Assembly (NCBI RefSeq): GCF_002077155.1
Contig: NZ_CP015027.1
Span: forward strand, 2,768,501 to 2,832,500
Direction of reading: 5' to 3'
DNA length: 64,000 nt
Source of the DNA: Sporosarcina sp. P33
Lineage (GTDB): Bacteria; Bacillota; Bacilli; Bacillales_A; Planococcaceae
Each line of letters begins with the position of its first letter. Within the stretch, counting starts at the first letter, position 1. Positions 55,949-64,000 of this stretch are shown one piece after another. Both the position numbers and the translations under genes were made by a program. The notes under the pieces are model-generated. The model made no database searches and was not told the origin of the DNA. It saw only the letters and a list, made by a program, of their open reading frames with translations.

Positions 55949-57826
55949 GTGAGTTCAGTTGCTCAAAAAAGTGGCTTTGGCGCAACGCTATGGGATTGGC
56001 TGACAACAGTCGACCATAAGAAGATTGGAATTCTGTATCTCCTCGGGGGATTATTCTTCTTCGTTCTTGGCGGTATTGAAGCGATGATTATCCGTCTTCA
56101 GTTGATCACGCCGAACAATGATCTCGTAAGCGCAGGGCTTTTCAATGATTTAATTACAATGCACGGAACGACCATGATTTTCCTGGCAGCAATGCCGATT
56201 CTCTTTGGTTTTATGAACGCCATTATGCCGCTTCAAATCGGAGCGCGTGACGTCGCGTTCCCATTCATTAACTCATTAGGTTTTTGGATGTTCGCATTTG
56301 GCGGATTGTTCCTTAACATTTCTTGGTTATTCGGTGAGGTTCCAGATGCTGGATGGACATCCTACGCATCTTTATCACTTCACTCACCAGGTCATGGTGT
56401 TGATTTCTATGCAATCGGTTTACAAATTGCCGGTGGCGGTACGTTAATGGCGGGGATTAACTTCCTAGTTACTATCATTAACATGCGTGCACCAGGGATG
56501 ACATATATGCGTATGCCTTTGTTTACTTGGACTACGTTTGTAGCGTCTGCGATGATTTTATTCGCATTCCCTCCATTGACTGTTGGGTTGTTCTTCTTAA
56601 CATTTGACCGTATGTTCAGCGGTAACTTCTTTGATCATACGATGGGCGGAAACACAATTATCTGGGAGCATATTTTCTGGATCTTCGGACACCCTGAAGT
56701 ATATATCCTGATCTTACCGGCATTCGGTATTTTCTCTGAAGTATTTTCTGTATTTGCCCGTAAGCGTCTTTTCGGTTACACAGCGATGGTATTCGCAACT
56801 GTGCTAATCGGTTTCCTTGGCTTCATGGTATGGGCTCACCATATGTTTACAGTAGGTCTTGGACCGACAGCGAACGCAATTTTCGCGGTAGCAACTATGG
56901 CGATTGCTGTACCAACAGGTGTTAAAATCTTTAACTGGCTGCTCACGATTTGGGGCGGCAGCATTAAAGTTACAACTCCGATGCTGTATGCTCTAGGTTT
57001 CATTCCATCATTCGTAATGGGTGGGGTTACTGGAGTAATGCAAGGTGCTGCACCACTTGACTATCAGTTACACGATTCTTACTTTATCGTTGCTCACTTC
57101 CACTACGTAATCGTAGGTGGGGTAGTACTGGCTATTTTCGCAGGGCTTCACTACTGGTGGCCAAAAATGTTCGGTACAATGTTACATGAAGGTTTAGGTA
57201 AAATTACATTTGTATTCTTCTTTATCGGTTTCCACTTAACATTCCTGATTCAGCACTGGTTAGGATTCTGGGGAATGCCACGCCGTGTTTGGACATATAT
57301 GGACGGACAAGGCTGGAATATGTCAAATATGATCAGTACAGTCGGTGCGCTATTAATGGCAGTTGGTTTTACAGTAATGGTAATCAATATCATTATGACA
57401 ACTGTTAAAAACGAGCGTGTCGGAAATGACCCTTGGGGCGACGGACGTACACTTGAGTGGGCGATTCCATCTCCACCGCCTTTCTATAACTTCCCTGCAA
57501 CTCCATTAATCCGTGGTTTGGATACTCTTTGGATTGAGAAGACAGAAGGCAGCAAGGAAATGATTACCCCGGCTGAACCTATTACGGACATTCATATGCC
57601 TAACGGTTCGATTATTCCAATGTTAATGACTCTGGGATTATTCATTGCCGGATTCGGTGCAATGTTCCATCAAGAAACATCTTGGGGACTTCCGGTATTA
57701 GTTTTCGGTCTTGCATTTACATTTGTTATGATGGCCGCTCGTTCATTAAAAGATGATCTGGGATACTATGTAACGAAAGAGCAAATTCTTCAAGATATAG
57801 AGAATAGTAAAAGGGGGCGTAACTAA
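55949..57826 (+). CDS. ctaD: Cytochrome caa3 oxidase subunit I
   Basis: A 625-residue haem-copper oxidase core with 12-14 helices. The CuB/haem region is seen in IFWIFGHPEVYILILP, WAHHMFTVGL, and VAHFHYVIVGG (haem a and a3 His). It reduces oxygen to water and pumps protons. Start GTG 55949 follows AGGAGG. Its stop overlaps the ctaE start. Confidence 0.95.
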   Translation: MSSVAQKSGFGATLWDWLTTVDHKKIGILYLLGGLFFFVLGGIEAMIIRLQLITPNNDLVSAGLFNDLITMHGTTMIFLAAMPILFGFMNAIMPLQIGARDVAFPFINSLGFWMFAFGGLFLNISWLFGEVPDAGWTSYASLSLHSPGHGVDFYAIGLQIAGGGTLMAGINFLVTIINMRAPGMTYMRMPLFTWTTFVASAMILFAFPPLTVGLFFLTFDRMFSGNFFDHTMGGNTIIWEHIFWIFGHPEVYILILPAFGIFSEVFSVFARKRLFGYTAMVFATVLIGFLGFMVWAHHMFTVGLGPTANAIFAVATMAIAVPTGVKIFNWLLTIWGGSIKVTTPMLYALGFIPSFVMGGVTGVMQGAAPLDYQLHDSYFIVAHFHYVIVGGVVLAIFAGLHYWWPKMFGTMLHEGLGKITFVFFFIGFHLTFLIQHWLGFWGMPRRVWTYMDGQGWNMSNMISTVGALLMAVGFTVMVINIIMTTVKNERVGNDPWGDGRTLEWAIPSPPPFYNFPATPLIRGLDTLWIEKTEGSKEMITPAEPITDIHMPNGSIIPMLMTLGLFIAGFGAMFHQETSWGLPVLVFGLAFTFVMMAARSLKDDLGYYVTKEQILQDIENSKRGRN

Positions 57827-58452
57827 TGGATTTGAATACTAAATTCACCCCTGAGACGTGGCCTGCTAATCCTGAAAAGGCTACTTTGGAAGCTAAAAAC
57901 AAATTCGTTGGTTTCTGGCTTTTCCTTGGCGGGGAGACGATTCTCTTCGCAACATTGTTCGCAACGTATATGGCATTGAAAAACAAAGGTCCAAGCGGTT
58001 TTGGTTTTACAACCCAGGAGCTTTATACATTGCCGTTAGTATTTGTTATGACAATGCTTCTTTTAACTTCTTCCTTAACAAGTGTGTATGCAATGTACCA
58101 CCTGAAGAGTTATAACTTTAAAAAGATGCAGCTATGGCTGGCACTGACAGCATTTTTAGGACTTGGGTTCTTGATGTTAGAAGTTTATGAGTTCACTCAC
58201 TATGTTCAAGAAGGCTTTACGTTCAACAATAGTGCGTTCAGTTCCTCTTTCTTCACGTTAGTTGGAACACACGGATTCCACGTAGCGATTGGTTTGGTTT
58301 GGGTTACATTGTTAATCTTCCGTAACTCCAAGCGCGGATTGAATTTGTATAACGCAACAAAGTATTATACATTTTCATTGTACTGGCACTTCATTGACGT
58401 AGTTTGGGTATTCATCTTCACTGTAGTCTACTTGATGGGAGTGATCGGTTAA
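57826..58452 (+). CDS. ctaE: Cytochrome caa3 oxidase subunit III
   Basis: A 208-residue subunit with about five helices; family motifs GTHGFHVAIGLVW and YWHFIDVVWVFIF are present. The ATG overlaps the ctaD TAA (TAATG), giving coupled translation, with AAGGGGGCG before it. Confidence 0.95.
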   Translation: MDLNTKFTPETWPANPEKATLEAKNKFVGFWLFLGGETILFATLFATYMALKNKGPSGFGFTTQELYTLPLVFVMTMLLLTSSLTSVYAMYHLKSYNFKKMQLWLALTAFLGLGFLMLEVYEFTHYVQEGFTFNNSAFSSSFFTLVGTHGFHVAIGLVWVTLLIFRNSKRGLNLYNATKYYTFSLYWHFIDVVWVFIFTVVYLMGVIG

Positions 58453-58453
58453 G

Positions 58454-58801
58454 ATGTCTGAAATTCAAATGATTAAAAGATCTCCTGCTGAACAGTCACT
58501 GTCACAACGTCGGGCAAAGGAAGCTATGCGCAGTCAAGTTGCGATGTTTTCTCTGATGATTTTCTTAACACTCATCTCTTTCTCGATGGTAGTTGCCCAT
58601 ATTTCTGATGTTGCAGGTTTCTCAAAATACTTTGTTATTCCAACATTATTCCTCTTTGCAATCGTACAAGTTGGTCTCCAGCTGTATTACTTCATGCATA
58701 TGAGTGAAAAAGGACATGGCATTCCACAAATGTTTATGTTCACGGGTGCATTGCTTGGATTCCTTATCCCGCTTACATTCGTAACAATCGTTTGGTGGTA
58801 A
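58454..58801 (+). CDS. ctaF: Cytochrome caa3 oxidase subunit IVB
   Basis: A 115-residue small subunit with three helices; LQLYYFMHMSEKG is the family signature. It starts 1 base after the ctaE stop and is followed by a terminator. Confidence 0.92.
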   Translation: MSEIQMIKRSPAEQSLSQRRAKEAMRSQVAMFSLMIFLTLISFSMVVAHISDVAGFSKYFVIPTLFLFAIVQVGLQLYYFMHMSEKGHGIPQMFMFTGALLGFLIPLTFVTIVWW

Positions 58802-58809
58802 ATAATAGA

Positions 58810-58845
58810 AAGAGCTTATGGATTCGTCCATAAGCTCTTTTTATT
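58810..58845 (+). terminator. Terminator after ctaF
   Basis: AGAGCTTATGGA and TCCATAAGCTCT form a perfect 12-bp stem around TTCG, followed by TTTTATTA. Confidence 0.88.
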
Positions 58846-58880
58846 ATTATACTGGAAATGAAATTGTCAAAGTTCGTACA

Positions 58881-58909
58881 TTGAGTTATGGTTTGTATGC
58901 TCGTATAAT
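58881..58909 (+). promoter_or_regulatory. Separate promoter of ctaG
   Basis: TTGAGT (58881-58886), 17-bp spacer, TATAAT (58904-58909). With the terminator after ctaF it makes ctaG-ctaM a separate unit with a ~120-base leader. Confidence 0.7.
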
Positions 58910-59034
58910 TAGAAGAGTGAAGTATTCGACAGCGTTGTAAACGTGATGCAATCATGAGCACACATTGTTCAGCAACTCGCAAAGCATAGTGTAATATGGA
59001 TACTCGAGTTGATCATAAAAGGAGAGTGATTGTT

Positions 59035-59958
59035 TTGCCTTTAAGTATTTTTGGTTTTCGGGCTTTATGGAGTCCTTATTTTTTACTGGCCATTGCGCTG
59101 GGGATTGTTTTGTATTATCTTATCACGGTCAAATGGAGAGGCCGTTTTGAAGGATCTGAGCCATTAACGAAACGCCAGGCTGTATACTTCCTGTCATCTA
59201 TGGCGCTTCTATATATTGTTAAAGGATCCCCTATGGATTTAATGGGACATATTTTATTCTCTGTCCATATGGCTCAAATGGCAATTTTGCTGCTGATGGT
59301 TGCACCGTTCTTTATTATCGGAATTCCAAACTGGATTTGGGAAAAGCTGCTGACCATAAAGATATTCAATAAAATCTTTATGTTATTTACGAAACCGCTT
59401 ATAAGTTTGTTATTATTTACATTAATGTTTTCCATGTATCACTATCCGCTCATTCTGGATGTAGTTAAATTGAGCTTGCCATTGCATACAATTTTCACTA
59501 TTACACTTTTCTTATCCGCTATCTTCCTCTGGTGGCCGATTGTGAATACAGTTAAAGGACAGCCGCAGTTACATGGCTTGAAGAAAATCGGTTATGTGAT
59601 TTTAAGTGCATTACTCATCACACCTGCCTGCTCGTTAATTATATTTGTAGACGTGCCTGTATATGAAACGTACCAGAGCGGTGAAGCGTGGTTAAAGGCG
59701 ATGGCATTGTGTGTGCCAAGCGGAACGCTGGCCGGCCTGTCTGGCATGGGAATCTCGGGTCCGGAGCTGTTTACGGATATGCCGACTATCTATGATCAGC
59801 AATTAGGCGGTATCTTGATGAAAGTAATACAGGAACTTATTTATGTGGTAGTCATCGGACGTATCTTCTTAAGCTGGGCAAAGTATGAAAAAGACAATGC
59901 TGATGAAATTACACGGCAGGACATGCTGAAACGTCAGAAGTTAACGATGCATGGCTAA
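59035..59958 (+). CDS. ctaG: Cytochrome caa3 oxidase assembly factor CtaG
   Basis: A 307-residue membrane protein with about seven helices (CtaG_Bsub type, unrelated to the proteobacterial Cox11-type CtaG). It is needed for active caa3 oxidase, probably in copper insertion. Motifs include HMAQMAILLLMVAPF and TFP-like membrane Met/His positions. The start is TTG 59035 behind AAGGAGAG; upstream in-frame codons lie in the leader. Confidence 0.9.
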   Translation: MPLSIFGFRALWSPYFLLAIALGIVLYYLITVKWRGRFEGSEPLTKRQAVYFLSSMALLYIVKGSPMDLMGHILFSVHMAQMAILLLMVAPFFIIGIPNWIWEKLLTIKIFNKIFMLFTKPLISLLLFTLMFSMYHYPLILDVVKLSLPLHTIFTITLFLSAIFLWWPIVNTVKGQPQLHGLKKIGYVILSALLITPACSLIIFVDVPVYETYQSGEAWLKAMALCVPSGTLAGLSGMGISGPELFTDMPTIYDQQLGGILMKVIQELIYVVVIGRIFLSWAKYEKDNADEITRQDMLKRQKLTMHG

Positions 59959-59985
59959 CAGATTTTAAAAAGGGGTTAATGAGCA

Positions 59986-60447
59986 ATGGATCTTCCTTTA
60001 CTGCCTACTGTCAGTACATTTTTCATCGTATTATCCGCGATCCTGGTTGCAGTCGGATGGAAGTTAATACGTCAAAGGAAAATAGAAGCTCATCAGAAAA
60101 CGATGATTGCGGCTGCAGTGTCCGCTGTGCTGTTCTTTATTATTTATATTTCCAGAACAGTATTTATCGGTAATACAGCCTTTGGCGGACCAGATTCGCT
60201 GAAAGTTTATTACACCATATTTTTGATTTTTCATATCGTACTGGCAACAACAGGTGCCGTATTCGGCGTCGTTACTATTATTGCCGGCCTTAGGAACAAC
60301 CTGTCACGTCATCGAAAAATCGGACCTGTGACAAGTATCATCTGGTTTTTCACCGCTATTACAGGTGTCGCTGTATACTTGCTGCTGTATGTCTTTTATA
60401 AAGGCGGCGAAACCACTTCTGTATTTAAAGCAATCCTTGGTTTTTAA
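59986..60447 (+). CDS. ctaM: Oxidase maturation protein CtaM (DUF420, YlbA-like)
   Basis: A 153-residue protein with four membrane helices. It matches DUF420, including FHIVLATTGAVFGVVTI and the N-terminal LPLLPTVSTFFIVLSA. The S. aureus homologue CtaM is required for aa3 oxidase maturation. In bacilli the gene follows ctaG as ylbA. AAAAGGGG precedes the ATG. Confidence 0.85.
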   Translation: MDLPLLPTVSTFFIVLSAILVAVGWKLIRQRKIEAHQKTMIAAAVSAVLFFIIYISRTVFIGNTAFGGPDSLKVYYTIFLIFHIVLATTGAVFGVVTIIAGLRNNLSRHRKIGPVTSIIWFFTAITGVAVYLLLYVFYKGGETTSVFKAILGF

Positions 60448-60459
60448 TAAGGCTTATAG

Positions 60460-60508
60460 GCTGAAGATTATTCACAGGGCACGTGTGGATGATCTTCAGC
60501 TTTTTCTT
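60460..60508 (+). terminator. Terminator after ctaM
   Basis: GCTGAAGAT and ATCTTCAGC enclose an imperfectly paired loop, followed by TTTTTCTTT. Confidence 0.75.
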
Positions 60509-60542
60509 TGCCATACGAGGCTGGGAAAAAATTAAAAATAAA

Positions 60543-60680
60543 GTCCGTTCCCCTGCGCTCCAAAAGGCACGCTTTCCGCGGGGTGCGCTTGAGCCTCCTC
60601 GTCGCTGGCGCTCCTGCGGGGTCTCAACATTCGCGCTAAATCCCGCAGGAGTCGGCCTTTTTCCGCTCCGGTCCACTCAA
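60543..60680. repeat. Interspersed GC-rich Bacillales repeat
   Basis: About 138 bases with the recurring blocks GCTTTCCGCGGGG, GAGCCTCCTCGTCGCT, GCTCCTGCGGGGTCTC and CCCGCAGGAGTCGGCC, able to fold (CTCCTGCGGG/CCCGCAGGAG). I recognise this pattern from intergenic regions of many Bacillaceae and Planococcaceae; its role is unknown. It is not part of the adjacent IS. Confidence 0.7.
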
Positions 60681-60714
60681 ATGCTTTGCAAAGTATTTAT
60701 TAAAAAATAGACAT

Positions 60715-60727
60715 AAAAAAAGCGTAA
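60715..60727. terminator. Left arm of a terminator split by the IS element
   Basis: AAAAAAAGCGTAA here and TTACGCTTTTTT at 62042-62053 are complementary over 12 bp. Removing the IS and one target copy brings them within 17 bases as a bidirectional terminator. Confidence 0.75.
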
Positions 60728-60772
60728 TGGTAGACTGACCTAGCGATATGAGACACATATAAAACACCATGA

Positions 60773-61609
60773 TTAGGCTGCTTTGACACCATATTTTATC
60801 GGTGTCAGGTAGCCTAATTTTTCTTGGATACGTTCTTCATTATAATAATTTAAATAGGCAATTACTCGTTCAACTACAATATTATTGCGTAATGAATTAA
60901 ATTTAACGTATTGAAATTCTTCAGATTTCAGACTCGAATGAAATGATTCAATCACCGCATTGTCCCAACAGTTTCCTCGACGTGACATGCTGCCGATCAG
61001 GTCGTTATCCTTGATATAGGCTTGATACGCGTATGACGTATACACACTCCCTTGATCCGAATGTATAATCACTCCTGTGGGGTGGTTTCTCGCAGCTAGT
61101 GCCGCCTTTAACGTGTCAATTACGAGTGGTGTCTGTTGATGGTCGTATAATTTGTAAGCAACAATTTCATTATTGTATAAATCCATAATGGTTGAAAGAT
61201 ATTTTGTCGTACTACCATACTGGATATAGGTGATGTCGGTTACCCACTTCTGATTCGGTTCACTAGCTGTGAAATTACGTTTAAGAAGATCTGGGGCAAT
61301 TATGATACTTTCCCCTTGAGATTTCCACTTTCGTTTAGGCTTGATACGACACTGTAAGTTATGCTTTTGCATGAGGCGTTGAACCGTATTGCGATTCAAT
61401 TCTATGTTGTATTCCTGCTTTAGAAATGCTTTGATTTTTCTATGTCCATTCCGATATTTAGTGCGTTTACACAATTCTATAATAGCCTCCTCTTCCACTG
61501 AAAGAGACTTATCCGTTTCCTCCAGACGCCACCTATAGTAGGTAGCTCGTGGTACTCCTAATGCGGATAAAATGGCTGTTATTGTATACTTCTTTTTTAG
61601 TTTTTCCAC
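60773..61609 (-). CDS. IS3-family transposase OrfB (DDE catalytic domain)
   Basis: The catalytic protein, 278 residues. An N-terminal HTH_21-type region is followed by the retroviral-integrase-like core with WVTDITY (first D), HSDQGS (second D) and CWDNAVIESFHSSLKSE (E). No disabling change is seen. GTG at 61609 is a nominal start. The frame is open upstream through the end of orfA, so it is probably made as an OrfAB fusion by -1 frameshifting. Confidence 0.88.
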   Translation of the reverse strand: MEKLKKKYTITAILSALGVPRATYYRWRLEETDKSLSVEEEAIIELCKRTKYRNGHRKIKAFLKQEYNIELNRNTVQRLMQKHNLQCRIKPKRKWKSQGESIIIAPDLLKRNFTASEPNQKWVTDITYIQYGSTTKYLSTIMDLYNNEIVAYKLYDHQQTPLVIDTLKAALAARNHPTGVIIHSDQGSVYTSYAYQAYIKDNDLIGSMSRRGNCWDNAVIESFHSSLKSEEFQYVKFNSLRNNIVVERVIAYLNYYNEERIQEKLGYLTPIKYGVKAA

Positions 61610-61620
61610 AATCTGAAGAA

Positions 61621-61938
61621 CTATTTCTTTCTCAATCTCCTTTCGATCTCCATGTACTTTTTTAGAATCTCATTCTCCATTTTTAAATGAGACATCTGTC
61701 GTTCTTTCTTGTCCGCTTCACTCGAAAGTTCTGGCCCATGACCGAAGGTATATTGTTTACCTATCGGTTGATCAAAACGATATATTTCATTTGCACGATA
61801 CCATCTCATCCAGGTTTCAATCTGGGATTTATTTTTGACTCCGTGCTTCTCCATAATTTCTTTAGTTGTTAATTCCCCACTCAATTTATCTTTGACAACT
61901 GCCCATTTTACTTCGCTTGAATATACGTTTTTGCCCAC
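61621..61938 (-). CDS. IS3-family transposase OrfA (helix-turn-helix)
   Basis: A 105-residue DNA-binding protein: an HTH near residues 10-45 (SGELTTKEIMEKHGVKN), then a leucine-zipper-like tail (MSHLKMENEILKKYMEIERRL). Start GTG 61938 follows GGAGGTG. The end RLRKK* overlaps the orfB frame in -1, with an A-AAG stretch where slippage would join the two. Confidence 0.85.
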   Translation of the reverse strand: MGKNVYSSEVKWAVVKDKLSGELTTKEIMEKHGVKNKSQIETWMRWYRANEIYRFDQPIGKQYTFGHGPELSSEADKKERQMSHLKMENEILKKYMEIERRLRKK

Positions 61939-62041
61939 GCAAAAACACCTCCGTTGTAAGTACTTTTTACAAGTGTACCACTTCGAAGGTGTTTTATATT
62001 GTCTCAAAAATTTAGGTTAGCCCATGGATGAATAAACTCCT

Positions 62042-62053
62042 TTACGCTTTTTT
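62042..62053. terminator. Right arm of the terminator split by the IS element
   Basis: TTACGCTTTTTT, the partner of 60715-60727. It lies directly downstream of the ytvI-like gene on the minus strand, which has thereby lost its hairpin. Confidence 0.75.
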
Positions 62054-62079
62054 CATATTATGTCCCAGTCTCTTTCGCT

Positions 62080-63135
62080 TTAAATTTTGAAATTCAATTT
62101 GATGATGCCTGCTTCTCTTGCCGTATTAAACAGGATGACAATCATAGGCCCGATGAAGAAACCGAGAAAACCAACCAGTTTCAATCCGATAAACATAGCG
62201 ATTAGCGTTGGCAGCGGAGACAGCCCGATCTGCGAACCCATTACTTTCGGTTCCACTGTCCGTCTGATCACCAGAAGAATAATTGCTAATATCGCTAATT
62301 TTGTACCCATCGCGATATCACCTGAAATATACTGATAGATGGACCAGGGCGCCAGAATGATGATGGAACCAAGTATAGGAATAATATCAATAATCCAGAT
62401 CACGAGCGCCATGACGACAGCGTATTTAGGAATAATCATCAGCAGTCCGATAAACGATACGACCAGTACAATCAGGCTGACAAGCAATTGTGCTTTGACA
62501 AAACCTAAGATAACAAATCGTAATCTTTTCGCCATATAATGAACTTTTTGAGCGGTTGCTTCCGTCAGATGAAAATAAAATGTCTTTTTCAGGCTCGGCA
62601 GCTCTAGCATGAACAAGAAGAGTGCAATCATGAACACGATAAAACTGACAAGAAAGTTTGGAATATCGGACATGAGTGCTAAAATACGGTCATAGCTTAA
62701 AAGTGTAATAATTGACACGCGAATGGATTCTACAATTTCATTAAATTCATTTTCCAGCATAGTCAGAATATCATCGGGCATGCCGACGGTGTACTGAAAT
62801 AATTTACTTTGCGTGTTAATCCACACACTTGAAAGAGAGTTTAAGTAGTTCGGAATCTCTTTTGTGAAATGAATAATTTTACCAATCAGCGTCGTGACAG
62901 TGTAGAATAGAAAGAATATACTGACACCGACAAAGACGATGAAATTCACAATAACAGAAACTTTACGTTTCCAATTAAATCGTTTTTCCACCCATTTTAC
63001 TAAAGGATCTATGAATAAAGCTGTCAAAAACGCTAAAATAATAGGTATGGAAACCGGTAAAATAAAAAACACAATAAGCAGTAATACAATGATGCTGAGT
63101 GTAATCATAATGTTTCGTTTTGTGAGAAATTTCAA
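62080..63135 (-). CDS. ytvI: AI-2E family permease, YtvI-type sporulation membrane protein
   Basis: A 351-residue membrane protein with about eight helices of the PF01594 (AI-2E transporter) family. The C-terminal EPKVMGSQIGLSPLPTLIAM and the ending REAGIIKLNFKI match the YtvI branch, annotated as a sporulation integral membrane protein. YueF-like paralogues share the fold, so the symbol is probable, not certain. Start is TTG 63135 behind TGGAGG. Its terminator was split by the IS. Confidence 0.78.
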   Translation of the reverse strand: MKFLTKRNIMITLSIIVLLLIVFFILPVSIPIILAFLTALFIDPLVKWVEKRFNWKRKVSVIVNFIVFVGVSIFFLFYTVTTLIGKIIHFTKEIPNYLNSLSSVWINTQSKLFQYTVGMPDDILTMLENEFNEIVESIRVSIITLLSYDRILALMSDIPNFLVSFIVFMIALFLFMLELPSLKKTFYFHLTEATAQKVHYMAKRLRFVILGFVKAQLLVSLIVLVVSFIGLLMIIPKYAVVMALVIWIIDIIPILGSIIILAPWSIYQYISGDIAMGTKLAILAIILLVIRRTVEPKVMGSQIGLSPLPTLIAMFIGLKLVGFLGFFIGPMIVILFNTAREAGIIKLNFKI

Positions 63136-63196
63136 GAGTAATCGTCCTCCACGTAGATACTGTTTTTATTATAACCAAGTTAGTGGAGTAATAGTA

Positions 63197-63233
63197 GAAA
63201 AAGCCGAAGAACAATCGCTCTTCGGCTTTTTCC
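63197..63233 (-). terminator. Terminator after yugN
   Basis: AAAAAGCCGAAGA and TCTTCGGCTTTTT pair closely around ACAATCGC; lies downstream of yugN and upstream of the ytvI-like gene. Confidence 0.8.
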
Positions 63234-63238
63234 TGTCA

Positions 63239-63598
63239 TTACAAACTATATTGCTTTAACTCGTCATATACTGCTTTCAATGTTAGTTCGCAGTCTTTAA
63301 CCAGGCTTGCCGGGAAGTTTTCTTCTTCGCCATACTCAACGCCGAATGGATAGTAATACTTGCCCAGAACAGGCTGCTTCAGACGAACAGTAGCTTTACG
63401 GCCGTCGATGTCGCCTTCTACCAGCTCACCGAACACGCGCAAGTAGTATGTACCTTCTCTAACAACGTACTTTCTGTCGAAAGTTACGCGCTCGTAGTCC
63501 CATTGACCGTCGATTTCAAGATTATGCTTATTCATGATTTCTTCCATAACCCGCAAATCTGCCACAAGGCCTTTAAGACCTATATTTTCAACATACAT
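63239..63598 (-). CDS. yugN: YugN-like family protein
   Basis: A soluble 119-residue protein resembling the YugN family (MYVENIGLKGLVADLRVMEE start; YERVTFDRKYVVREGTYYLR core). Function unknown. ATG 63598 follows GGAGGGGGATTTACAG; the 20 residues possible upstream include that site and are rejected. Confidence 0.78.
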   Translation of the reverse strand: MYVENIGLKGLVADLRVMEEIMNKHNLEIDGQWDYERVTFDRKYVVREGTYYLRVFGELVEGDIDGRKATVRLKQPVLGKYYYPFGVEYGEEENFPASLVKDCELTLKAVYDELKQYSL

Positions 63599-63663
63599 CT
63601 GTAAATCCCCCTCCATGTTCATCCTGACGAATACGTATACTATTATATCATAAAACAAATCAA

Positions 63664-63693
63664 TTTTACTTGCAATGACAACATTGTGTCAAC
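63664..63693 (-). promoter_or_regulatory. Promoter of yugN
   Basis: On the minus strand TTGACA (63688-63693), 18-bp spacer, TAAAAT (63664-63669). Confidence 0.65.
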
Positions 63694-63869
63694 GCTTTCT
63701 TTCACGGTGTATATAGGTGACTAGCGTCTGTGTCTTCTGTACAATAAAAGAAAGTTCCAGTATGTAAATACGTATCATGATATATACATTTGTTTCATCA
63801 TGGTTTGCAGCAATAAAAGATAAGGTGCAATCATACGAACTGTATAAAACGAGCGGAAAGGAAGATTAC

Positions 63870-64000
63870 ATGTGGAGAGTGGGCTGGAAGATTCTCATTT
63901 TGCTATTGATCGTCATGGGGATTTTTTATTTTATAACTGATAAGGTGAGTGTAAATGAACCGCTGGAATCACCCGTACAGCATGGTTCGCCTATTGCAGT
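63870..64000 (+). CDS. Start of a membrane-anchored or secreted protein, cut by window end
   Basis: ATG 63870 behind AAAGGAAG opens a frame of 43 codons to the window edge: MWRVGWKILILLLIVMGIFY, then a polar stretch. It is a signal peptide or anchor without a Cys lipobox so far. By position after the ctaG-ylbA region it could be the YlbC-type CAP-domain protein, but too little is visible to say. Confidence 0.6.
   Translation, partial: MWRVGWKILILLLIVMGIFYFITDKVSVNEPLESPVQHGSPIA

Larger units (their letters stand above)
60731..62024 (-). mobile_element. IS3-family (IS150-group) insertion sequence, apparently intact
   Basis: A 1294-bp element with imperfect terminal inverted repeats. The left end reads TAGACTGACCTA and the inverted right end TGGGCTAACCTA; both continue into TGAGACA and ATATAAAACACC. 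It is flanked by a 3-bp direct repeat TGG (60728-60730 and 62025-62027), which fixes its borders. It carries orfA and orfB on the minus strand. Confidence 0.88.

Noticed and set aside
58935..58950. Possible CcpA (cre) site TTGTAAACGTGATGCA in the ctaG leader
   Set aside because: The first half fits, but the second half deviates and is one base too long for the consensus.

Overview
The window is a core-chromosome segment of a low-to-mid GC, endospore-forming firmicute of the order Bacillales. Gene order follows the Bacillus subtilis ykuL-ccpC, ykuU/ykuV, ktrC-rnjA-rpoY-def-ykyA-pdhABCD, yktA-yktB-yktC, ylaF-typA-ylaH-ylaI-ylaL-ylaN-ftsW-pycA-ctaA and ctaBCDEFG-ylbA blocks. A murE-prfC pair is arranged as in staphylococci, and MurE carries DDPR instead of the usual DNPR. 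Both point to the Planococcaceae, with Sporosarcina or a close relative my best guess. Spore-former signs are a Spo0E-like phosphatase, a KinA/KinE-like histidine kinase and a YtvI-type protein. TTG and GTG starts are common, each behind a strong Shine-Dalgarno sequence.

Layout. 1-10.7 kb: a Zn/Cd/Pb P1B-ATPase, a YwdH-like aldehyde dehydrogenase, murE-prfC and an RND (SwrC-like) pump. 10.7-12.2 kb: no credible gene, but three tandem ~400-bp repeats full of inverted repeats. 12.2-16.5 kb: a manganese riboswitch driving a TerC-family exporter, KtrD, and a B12-binding radical SAM protein. 16.7-21.1 kb: histidine kinase, lipoprotein, YkvS-like and Spo0E-like small proteins, YkwC dehydrogenase and a small membrane protein. 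21.2-27.0 kb: DarB (c-di-AMP receptor), an MFS pump overlapping ccpC, a second MFS protein, YkuV, YkuU and a Cys-rich small protein. 27.2-35.3 kb: potABCD, KtrC, RNase J1-RpoY, an unlisted 23-residue basic peptide unit, def and YkyA. 35.6-46.7 kb: pdhABCD, a nitronate monooxygenase-like gene, yktA/B, ykzI-like, yktC, ylaF, typA, ylaH and ylaI. 46.7-60.5 kb: ylaL, ylaN, ftsW, pycA and the complete haem A/caa3 oxidase set ctaA, ctaB-G and ctaM/ylbA. 60.5-64 kb: a Bacillales interspersed repeat, an intact IS3-family element inserted in the loop of a terminator, a YtvI-type permease, yugN and the start of a further gene.

How the genes fit together. Pyruvate is oxidised by PDH or carboxylated by PycA. 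CcpC senses citrate, and the cta genes supply the terminal oxidase and its haem. DarB, KtrC/KtrD and PycA are linked in B. subtilis through c-di-AMP signalling. RNase J1 and RpoY are translationally coupled.

The observations I rate highest are the structured tandem repeats, the self-contained 23-aa cationic peptide unit downstream of def, and the IS element that splits a bidirectional terminator with a clear 3-bp target duplication. All functional calls are from reading sequence and recalled family knowledge. No searches were run.
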